A DNA stretch of 64,000 nt, from assembly GCF_016545825.1 (NCBI RefSeq), contig NC_052613.1, positions 36,901,790-36,965,789 on the forward strand, given 5' to 3'. This DNA is from Eucalyptus grandis. Its lineage: Eukaryota > Streptophyta > Magnoliopsida > Myrtales > Myrtaceae. The translations under genes and the position numbers were made by a program. The notes under the pieces are model-generated. The model was given only the letters and a program-made list of their open reading frames with translations. It did no database searches and was not told where the DNA came from. Below, one piece after another: positions 55,121 to 64,000 of the stretch. Position 1 is the first letter of the stretch. Every line of letters starts with the position of its first letter.

Positions 55121-58100
55121 TCAAGTAATTGACTTGGAGTCGTCACAACCCAATGTGACTTGTGGGATTTCGCGGATGAGGGGCCAATAGCAGCCGGTCC
55201 CTTTCCTACATCGCTCCTCCAGAATCCCACATCCTTCGATCCAGAGAAATTCTAGGGAGGGAGGGAGGCCATCCTGGGGCAACTCCCTCAGCTTCGGGCA
55301 ATTGAAGATACCTAAATATTGGAGAGAGGGAGGGAGACTGCTGGACAGTCTTTCAACTTTCCCCATATCTCTAATCCAGAACCTGAGTAGAGAGGAAGGG
55401 AGCGGAAGCACAAGATCCTCCTCCTCTCCCACTCCTCCAACCTCGCTGTCGATCTCCAGCCATTCAAGGGAGGTGAGGGGGGTAAGCCACTCCCTCACCG
55501 GCTGCTTCATATTCTCGCATTTTAATATCGTAAGAAGCTGTAGCTGGGGCGGCAGTCCTCCATTAGGGAAGCACGTAATACTCTCACACCCACTAATTTC
55601 CAGATCTTGGAGACTGGTGAGTCGATGCAACTGAGTAGGTAACGATTTTATCTTCGAACAATTGTCAAGCTTAAACGTCGAGATTTCGGGAGGAAGAGGA
55701 GGGAAGCACTCCAGCTCTAGAGCAGTCAAGTGGTACAAATGCAAGGAATTGAGGCCGGAGAGTGTGTTTAGGCCTTGGGGTAAGCTTCTCAACTTATCGC
55801 AACTACCAATCTCAATCTCTTTAATGGATTGAAGACAATTTAGATTTATTTGCGCGAGCGACTCCACATTCTGGCAATGAAAAATTTTGAGACTCTTGAG
55901 GGTTATAGGTAAAAATATGCCCCCGCTAAACAAAGCAGCTGGTAAAGAATGGCAGGAGGTGATCTTTAAACTTTGCAGACAAGACATCTTGTCCCCTTGG
56001 GTATTGATGCTGCCTAGTTCATCCAAGTCAACATTTAATCCTTTGGGTAAATGTTGCAACCTATTGCAGCCCTCGATTTTTAAAGATATCATAGATGTCG
56101 GTATACCTGTGTCGGGGAAGGACACGAGATTTGGACACTTTTCGATTGACAAGTCTCTAAGAGAATAAAGGGTGTGCATCTTGCTTGGGAGCTTCTCTAA
56201 TTTGATGCAGTCACTCAAGCAGATAGTCTTAAGGTTGCCAAACAGCTCTATATCTCCTTCTTCAGCCACAAAATACATGAATTCAGGACACATATCAACA
56301 ACTTTGTCTTGCCATAAGTAAGTTAACTTTTCACATCTTTTGATATATAACTCCTCCAGCCTAATCAAGGAGCTTGTAAACCCATGATTTAAGCAAGTAA
56401 GTTCAGAGACATCTTTTATGATAAGAGAGGTTAGAGATGTCAAGTTTACCAAACTCTTTAGCACCCCCTCATTACAACTCTTGAATTTTAATTCTTTGAG
56501 AGATGGAAGGCTAATGATGGAGGGCAACGCATCCATATGTGGACAGGACTCGATTTCAAGCTTTGTGAGAGAGCCTAGTTGACTAGGCAATTTTCCTATC
56601 AACACAGGACAATCTTGAATGAGGAGATGCTCAAGACAAGGGAACAAAACTCTTACTTCTTCAATCCCAACACAATGAGACCAGTCTTCCCACAATGGCA
56701 TGTCCCTGAATTCTAGAGTTATTAACGATGGAAAAGGACTCTCATCGGTTCCATAAAATTCAGACCCTATCGTGCTTATAGCATTTAGACCTTCAATATA
56801 TAGTTCTTTGAGCAAAAATAGCTGCCCAAGTGATGGCAACGTTTTGGCTCTGCAACATCCATGTAATTGTAAATGCACAATGTTAAGATGTGGGGGACTT
56901 TCTAACCATGACGGGAATTTTAGGCCACCATAGTAGGATATCACGAGATTTTCAAGGTTTTGGTGAGGGTGAAGAAAGACAAGGACCTCTGCTTCAAGGT
57001 CTTCATTCCGAGAAATTTCAAAATCTGGACTCCACCGCATGGTCAACCGACATATTCCCTCCTTTGTGATTAAATCGATCTCCTTAGCATCTCCAACTTC
57101 TTGAACCTTATGCAAATCAAAGATGCACAACTCCCCTTTGAGGTCTTTCAGGTTTTTTAACTCCTTCAACCTTAACCCATTTTCTGTTCCCACTACAAAT
57201 TTGGACAGCATCTCAAGACCCACCAAATGACCTATATACATTGGCATCGCTCTTAAGTTCAGAGTATCGGTAATGTCGAGAAATTTTAGATTGATCAATT
57301 TCTCCATACCTTTCGGTAATGTGGTGAGGTATCGACAAGCCCGCAACATCAAAGCCTCTAGGTTATATAATGTAACAATCGACTTTGGAAGCATTTTGAT
57401 ATTAGTATACGATAGATTAAGGTGCCTTAGGTGCCTCAATTTGCCAAGGCAATCCGGTACCTCTCTTATTCGATAATGACTCAATGAAAGCACCCTTAAG
57501 TACTTTACTGTCGACAACAAGTCACATAGCACTTTATGGGACAAGTAGAACTGACCGTAGGGCTTTCGTAATGATATGAAGCTCCTAAGTCCCTTCATTC
57601 GACGATATACCTCAAGTCTTTTCGGCACAATGTGATAGCTGGGAATGAAAGAGGCATGACGAGCAAAAGATGCATTACTTTGATTAACCTCAAACTCAAA
57701 CTCCTCTGGGCTAAAATAAGTTGCACCAGCGACTAGCTTTGCAAGGTCATTCACAAGATCATGCATCAAGAATTGTGATCCGTTTATACTTGACTTTTGA
57801 AATAATGATCTAGATACTAGCTCATTAAAATAATTCAAACCTGTATTCCAAAGGGTCTTTGCTTCTTTTACCTCCAACAAGCCCTCTGCAATCCACCAGT
57901 GGATCAAGTCGTCCCGTTCAATTTCATAGTCCTTTGGAAATATAGCACAATAAGTAAAACATCTCCTCAAATTGGAAGGGAGATGAAGATAACTAAGTTT
58001 CAAAGCTGGAAGGATCTCATTTCTTAGGTCCCAAATTTTGCTATTCAATATAGCTTTCCATTCTTGGGGGTTGACTTTATGGCGTAGCAGCCCGGCCAAT

Positions 58101-59247
58101 GTTTTTACTGCTAATGGCAACCCTTTGCATTTTTCCGCTATTTTTTGTCCTAATACTTTAAGATCTAGATGATGATCGAAATTTTCTACACCAAAAGCAT
58201 GAAATGCCAACAGAGTCATACAAGCATCTTGTGACAACTCTTTGAGATAATACGGTGGAGCACTAGCTAATGAAGCAACACTCTTGTTACGAGTGGTGAG
58301 GATGATCTTGCTTCCCTTCGCTCCCAATTGAAAAGGCTTCAATAGAGTAGTCCAATTTCCATAATTCTCGTTCCAAACATCATCTAAAACGACAAGAAAC
58401 TTCTTCCCCGCAAGGTGTTCCTTGAGCTTATCTTGAAGCCAATTGAAGTCCTTACCTTCACAGGACAAATGGCCGTTGGTTATCCCTAGGATACTCTTTG
58501 TGATAGCAAGCACGTCGTAATCTTCGGAAACGCAAGCCCATGCTTTCACATCGAAATAGTTAGTGACTCTCGCATCATTGTAAACTTGTTGAGTCAAAGC
58601 CGTCTTCCCCACACCCCCCATCCCTACGATAGGTATCACTTTTAGTTTGCACATGTTCTATCGTCTTCATCTTTGGTCAATAATTCAAGGATCTCGCTTT
58701 TTTCATCCTTCCTACTAACAAAACCAGGCTCGGGCAAATACGTGGTGGGAAGCTGCTTATCCTGTCGACGGTATGTTGATCGATTCCCATTATTCTCTCC
58801 GAAGTTAAAAGTATCTTTCCGAGTGATGATATCCTGTAGTTTGTTATCCATCTCTTCGATCGTGGATCTCATTTTACGGTCAAACATAAATGCTCTTGGG
58901 CTCAATTTAAAGCAACGACTCGGAAGAAGGGAGCACACCTTGCTATTGCCAAGTTCTGCCTTGAACTTATTTTCCGCAGACTTTGTGGCGAACTCATCAA
59001 GCAAGTCTTCGATGTCATAGGCCAAGTTCCCGAGATCTTTGAGCCACGACTCCACCCCAGGAGCGCTGGTCAGTTGTCTCTCCTCTGCATCATCCAGCAC
59101 TTGATTGATGCTATTCAGCATCCTCTCCCATTTCTTCAGCAGGTTATCGATCCCCTCACGGCGCGCAAAGTTGACCAGCTCGGGAGAGGCCAACCTCTCG
59201 AACAGCACAGGAAGAAGGGCGCCAAGGAAGAGCTCCGCGATGGGCAT
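55121..59247 (-). pseudogene. CNL-4: near-complete CC-NB-ARC-LRR gene with one frameshift before the P-loop
   Basis: ATG at 59247 (MPIAELFLGALL). The coiled coil, with AYDIEDLLDEF, is open to about 58642. At about 58645 one A is missing against CNL-2 (ttttagtttgcac versus ttttagatttgcac). The frame shifts, and the rest runs without a stop from about 58650 to 55121: P-loop GMGGVGKT, FLVVLDDVW, GLPLA, CFTYCAIFPKDYEI, MHDLVNDLAKL and the full LRR array, ending near DSKSIT. A 36-base in-frame deletion near 56305 removes 12 LRR residues. Read as it stands, translation from the ATG would stop shortly after the coiled coil. Either a very young pseudogene or an assembly error; the downstream frame has no further damage. 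Confidence 0.9.
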
Positions 59248-59759
59248 GATGGCTTGACTCGGGAGCGGCGGAGGATTAAACAAGAGTGCCTGAATGGTTT
59301 GAAAGGAAGTGTGCTGAGCGGAGAGGAAACAAAAGTTCTTACGTCCAGGACAATAGCATCAGATGATGGGTGTGAATAAAAGACTGTTTAAGCATTAAGT
59401 ACTCTAGTCAGATTCGAGGTGGCCTTTGTCCTAGTCACACTGAAAAATGGACGTTGAGGCCACAATCTGTGTAATGCGACATTTGTTGATTCTACCCGAG
59501 GTAAAATGTCCTAATGAAGGGCAGACAGAACTGCTTTTTATCTAGTGCCCTGTCTTGGGCGTGTAGACGGAAAGATTCCTTCCGCAATTCTAGTGCATAT
59601 TGGCCCAAATTGTGGGTCCCCTTCCTCACTGTCTCCATCTTCACCGTGCCTGCGCGCTTCACCCGCTGTTCACCTCTCTTTTGTTTTCTTATTTCCTTCT
59701 CAATAATGGCAGACAAGGGGCCCATTTCTTTTTCCTTGTTTTTTTTTTTTTAATGTTTT
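59248..59759. promoter_or_regulatory. CNL-4 5' flank
   Basis: Closest to the CNL-2 flank, with tgggtgtgaataaaagac at 59367-59384 and the shared gttgattctacccgaggtaa block. Probable leader and promoter; no core element assigned. Confidence 0.4.
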
Positions 59760-60067
59760 AAACTTGTGCTAGCTACACTGAATTTGCCATCAACAAAGCT
59801 GTCGGTGGAGCCAAAAGGTAAAAGAAAGGCCTTTAACTTTGCAGTCGTCACTTGCGCTGCTAAAGTTGAGCCTCTCTTTGAAATTGCCAGTGACGAACTC
59901 GAACGTCGTGAAATGCAGGCCGTTGATGGAAGAAGGGGCTTGAGAAAATCCAATGAAAACCCATGGAGATAGGAGAACATAGATCTTCCCTTTTTCCCAT
60001 CCTTCTTGCCTGCAGCCTCGCAAACCGACCTGGAGATCCTAAACATCATGAATCAAAGAGATGAGTA
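59760..60067 (+). other. Conserved exon-like segment divergent from CNL-4
   Basis: The plus strand reads TKLSVEPKGKRKAFNFAVVT, CAAKVEPLFEIASDELERRE, then GLRKSNENPWR, a stop, and in frame ENIDLPFFPSFLPAAS to NQRDE. Fourth copy of the unrecognised segment; the long reading frame and mostly silent-looking differences suggest past coding selection. Confidence 0.4.
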
Positions 60068-60075
60068 ATTGTACT

Positions 60076-60975
60076 TATAACCATTTTTAAGGAAAGTAAT
60101 GATATTTTTTTTATACTTGGTTGAAATTTAAAAATGAATTGAAAAATATTTTCCACCGTTTATTAAGGAAATTATTTTCCTCCATACACTTCTTTCAATA
60201 ACTTTTTTAGTATTTTCTTTTTTAAATCAATTTTTACTTATTTTTTATTCTTTTCTTTTCTTTCTTTATTTTCTTCTTCTTCCTTGATCGGTTGTCGATC
60301 ACGGTGATGGCCAACGACCGATCATAAGTGAGCTCAAGCCTTGCCATAGGCCGGTGAGACTCTAGCTCGCCAAATATTATGACGAGGCTTAGCCTCACCT
60401 GATCTAGTCAAGCTAAGCTAGCCCAAGGCCGGCGAGCCGGGCTAGGCTCGAGTCTTGCCCAAGGTCGCTAGAGCCTCGCCGATCTTTGGTGACCTCGGGA
60501 TCTGGTGACCTCGGGTGACTTGCCAGATCCAACTAGCTAAACAGGCTTGAGCCCCACTCAAGGTTGTTAGGGCGTCACTAACCTTTGGCAACTCGGGTGA
60601 GGTGAGGTGGAGCCTCGCTACCCTTTGGCGAGGCTCGAGCTTGCCTTTAGCTAGTCACTGATCGCCATTGTGACTGGTGACCAATCGAAGACGAAGGAAA
60701 AAAAAAAAAGAAGAAGAAAGAAAATGAAAATAGAAAAGAAATTTTTTAAATAATAAAAAAATTAATTTTTTAAAATATAAAAATAAAATGAAAAGGTGTT
60801 TAGTGAAAAAAAAAAAACACTTGGTTTTAAAAAACGGAAAATATTTTGCCCTATTTTAGAAGGCCTTTTTGATGGATGGAAAATGTTTTCCCTGATCAAT
60901 TTATTTTCTACGAAATGAATATCGAAAGATTTGAAAATGTTTTTAGAGAAATTGTTATTTGTGAAATGAATGGAG
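60076..60975. mobile_element. MITE-like element with GC-rich core, copy 3
   Basis: A more diverged relative of 7143-8048 at the same position relative to the NLR. Ends approximate. Confidence 0.5.
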
Positions 60976-62955
60976 CCTTAATATCTAAAATTTCTTTAGG
61001 AGAAGCCTCCCAAAACCAAGCCATTGAAGGCACATAGCAGCTCCTGAAGAACTTCCTAATTAGCATCGCACAGTGCTCACTTCAAATCTTTGACTTAATG
61101 GCCTTTTCTCTGTCATGATAAGTCTTTTTAGGCTAAAGAAAGGAAAAAAGAAAATTGTGACAAATAAATAGTTGTTGGTAATTCACTAATGAGGCCACGA
61201 GCATCGAAATTTAGATATACACAGCATTGCATTTTTCAGATGCTAGATATCCTCAAAGAGAGCCTTTCAATCGAGCAGATATAATTAGAAATTTCAACAT
61301 CTCCAAATCCTCAATAAGATGTGACACTAGAAATTAGCCCTCCCTGATAAGTTAGTTAGCACAATGACTTTAACAAAAATAGAGAGAAATTATGCAGGAT
61401 AATGCTTAGATACTACACACTAGCTGTAACTCTATTAGTAAAGTGACGTGACAAATTTTATCAACGATGCACATGACTCGGTTTATTAATTTCAGTTAGA
61501 GATCAATCCAGTGATATTATATCATAAATAAATTATAGGTATGTATGTTGGATAAACATGAGATTTAAATGAAAAAATATATTTGTAAACATATGCAATT
61601 AGTGTGAATCTAAGTATGTGGATTTGTGTGGAGATTTTTATTTATTTATTATTATTATGTGTATTTCGTGTCAAGGATTGCCAATTAAATAAAAGTTCAC
61701 AGTTTAATTAGACAATTACATAAAATTAAGGAAAAAAGTATTGAAGCTGGGAGGAGGAAAAGACTGGAGCGGCATTAGAAGAATACTTTCCCTCATCCGT
61801 GGCCAATGAATGGTTCAACTGTCCCATTTTAATGTATTAGCTTAGAATCAGGCTTAGGTCTTTTAGGCTTTTTGTGTTCTTCTTCTGGGGGATGAGATCC
61901 TTTATCTTTGTTTGTGTCCTCGTAACTCTGTAATTAATAGCTCATGCCACTCTCTTCGTTTCTGGTCCAATTTTTATGAGGTCCAATTTCTATATTACTG
62001 ACTTTCGTATTTCTCCTAGGAAGAACCCTAATCGACGAAAGAGAGTTGCTATAAGATTTTAAAAAACAATTATCTCTGGACTACAGGATTCAAAGAGGAA
62101 ATTTAGAAAATAATTATCTAATAGGGTCTTATACTAGACACTTAAAAAAATTATTATCTCACGGCATGGAATTGGGAAGACTCTGTGCTTACTTGCAGTC
62201 ATTGAATTTGCAACATCTATATAATAAGGACTTATACTAGCGATATTTCTAAGATAATTCCTAATGAGCATATTATTTCTGTATTTACTATTTTTTATGG
62301 AAAAATCTTTGTATGATAAGGTATTATTGCAAGAAATGAAAGCAGAATAGAAAGAACGAGTTTGCGTGAGATTCAATATTAATGTGCAGAAAAAAAAGCA
62401 ACAAATAAAATAAAAACTACTGCGGGAGAATACAGAGGTATAATAGTTCAGTTTAATATTTATACTAGATTCACGAAATAATTGCACATATCCGATATAT
62501 TGTGATCGAGGGTTATAGTGCATTCTTCAAATGAATAATTAACGAGTATCTCGGGAATTTATTAAATATATTTAGTTTTAATGATTGTATGACAGTTTTT
62601 AATGTACTGTGAAATAATAATATATTTTGGACTACAAAAAATCAAATCATAAATAATTCTAAATTATTGCAAGACCCATTTCTTTAAGAATTTGTTGTTT
62701 CTAATAGATTATTATTCTCGCAATACCCTAAGTAATGTTATGATAGCAAAACTCATTAGAAGATCAACTTGAACCATACATTCCACAAAATATGAGAACT
62801 TGATGCGTTGGAAGCTAAAAATTCACGCAATTGACTGCTAACAAGTATTTGGATGCATTCTTAGACCCAAAAAAAGTATATGGAAACATTCGATAACTTA
62901 ATTCCTTTTAAATAATGACCAGGAAAAAAGGGTCTTTTCAAATTCAATCGAGGAT
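60976..62955. other. Upstream unit DNA, then AT-rich intergenic DNA
   Basis: Up to about 61415 it matches 8049-8668 (without the LINE fragment). From there to 62955 the sequence is AT-rich and I see no gene, RNA or repeat. Confidence 0.5.
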
Positions 62956-63082
62956 CAAATCGACAAACCCATCCAAATTGTAGGTTCCATTGCTCCCATC
63001 TCCACCAAGTCTGCGTGCTTCACCCGCCGTTTCCTCTATTTGTCTTTTTATTTCCTTCTAACAATGGCAAACAAGGAGCAAG
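62956..63082. repeat. Piece of NLR 5' flank from a further array unit
   Basis: ccaaattgtaggttccattg through tctccaccaagtctgcgtgcttcacccgccg to acaatggcaaacaag matches the conserved flank of CNL-2 and CNL-4 (18292-18405, 59605-59715). The match is cut by the transposon that follows. Confidence 0.65.
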
Positions 63083-63085
63083 TAA

Positions 63086-63962
63086 GGGCCTGTTTGTTTA
63101 TTTCTATTTCTGTTCCCCGGAACACAAATTTCTGTTCTTTTGTTCTGGAGAACAAAAAAAGAATAGAAACGCGTTTGTTTATACTTTTGTTCTCGGGAAC
63201 AAAAAAATCTTTTTTTTTTGTTCTCGGGAATAGATTTGGAACAAAAACAAAAAGTAGAAAAACTTCTTTCTTGTTTCCGAGAACAATTCCAAGAAACACT
63301 TCTTCTTTTTTCTTCTTCTTTTTTTCTTCTTCTTTTTTCTTTCCTTCTTCTTCTTCCTTCCTTCCTTCTTCTTCCTTTTGGCCAGTCAACGGCCTCGGCC
63401 ATGGCCGACAACCAGCCGTCGAGGGCCGGCGACCTCACCGGAGCATCGTCGACCCTAAGTGAGGCCGACCTTGCGCCACCACGGGCGAGGCCAAGCCTCG
63501 CCGGTGGCCTCAGTGGCTAGGCGAGGTCACCAAAGAAGGCTCGACCTTGCCCGGGCGGCGCGAGGTCGCCCGCCCGGCCCGGCGAGGCCGAGCCTTACGT
63601 CGACCAACAAGGCTCGGTCTCGCCGGGCCACCGCTGGCGACGCTAACCTAGCGGCTCGGCGAGGTGGCCGACCCTCATCGTTAGTCGCGGCCTCTGGCCG
63701 AGGCCGGCATCGGCCAAAAGGAAGAAAGAAGAAGGAAAAAATAAATAAATAAGAAAGAATAAAAAAGGAAAAATATAATAAAAATATTGAAAAATTAAAA
63801 GAAAAAAAAAAATTTACCAAACGTATTTATGTTTCTAGAGTAGAATTTTTTTGTAGTTACCAAACATGTTCTTATACTCATAAATTGTTTTCGGAATAGA
63901 AACAAAAAAAATATATTTCGTTCAAAAATTGTTTCCGAACAAAAACGTTACCAAACACGCCC
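63086..63962. mobile_element. PIF/Harbinger (Tourist)-like element, TSD TAA
   Basis: TAA target-site duplication at 63083-63085 and 63963-63965. Termini GGGCCTGTTTG (left) and the reverse complement of GGGCGTGTTTGG (right). Inside are the same plan as the CNL-3 element: gttctcgggaacaaaaaa-like A/T words, a cttcttcttt tract, a GC-rich core with gcgaggc words (about 63390-63710), a gaagaaagaagaagg tract, and accaaacgt words. No transposase. Confidence 0.88.
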
Positions 63963-64000
63963 TAAATGATTAGGACTTAATACGCAATTAATTGTCCATT

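Noticed and set aside
55121..59247. Two separate adjacent genes, a CC-only gene and an NB-ARC-LRR gene
   Set aside because: The two frames abut at a one-base deletion relative to CNL-2 and together match it end to end, so this is one frameshifted gene.
62134..62523. A 129-codon frame on the minus strand
   Set aside because: Low-complexity AT-rich sequence rich in Ser, Tyr, Ile and Asn, without any motif.

Overview
This window is plant nuclear DNA, from a dicot and probably a woody one. It carries a cluster of CC-NBS-LRR (CNL) disease-resistance genes of the class usually called RPP13-like protein 1 / R13L1, together with intron-bearing fragments of plant genes, plant LINEs, and PIF/Harbinger-, hAT- and MITE-type transposons. 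The spacers are AT-rich. A Myrtales source (eucalypt relatives) is my guess from the look of the NLR proteins and is not proven by the sequence.

Four CNL copies lie on the minus strand. CNL-2 (13747..17910) is the only intact one: about 1387 codons, no introns, every NB-ARC motif present. CNL-1 (2212..6367) has two single-base deletions. CNL-4 (55121..59247) is complete except for a single-base deletion just before the P-loop. CNL-3 (39096..44237) is a relic with many stops and frameshifts, and a 1.0 kb PIF/Harbinger-like element sits in its LRR region. CNL-1 and CNL-3 are close sisters, as are CNL-2 and CNL-4, so the array grew by duplication of an A-type and a B-type unit. The upstream DNA of a further unit starts near 62960 and is broken by another PIF/Harbinger-like element.

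The duplicated units carry broken pieces of unrelated genes. These are a C-terminal PHT1 phosphate transporter fragment (3 copies), a plant EGF-like protein gene (4 copies), the first two exons of KDO-8-phosphate synthase (2 copies), and the last exon of ribose-5-phosphate isomerase (4 copies). In three of those four the isomerase exon is joined directly to the C-terminal LRR sequence of the NLR family. The copy at the left edge still reads in frame across the junction.

The middle of the window (about 18.8 to 35.8 kb) has no NLR. It holds two diverged copies of a 5' gene region with a housekeeping-type promoter (20.5-23.0 and 24.9-28.3 kb), each hit by a different transposon. It also holds a 3.4 kb dead LINE with a 19 bp target-site duplication, two very small LINE-tail insertions, and a GC-rich region that looks like the 5' part of a gene.

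Only CNL-2 can be expected to give a full protein. The rest is a record of how an NLR array expands, decays, collects transposons and fuses with neighbouring genes.
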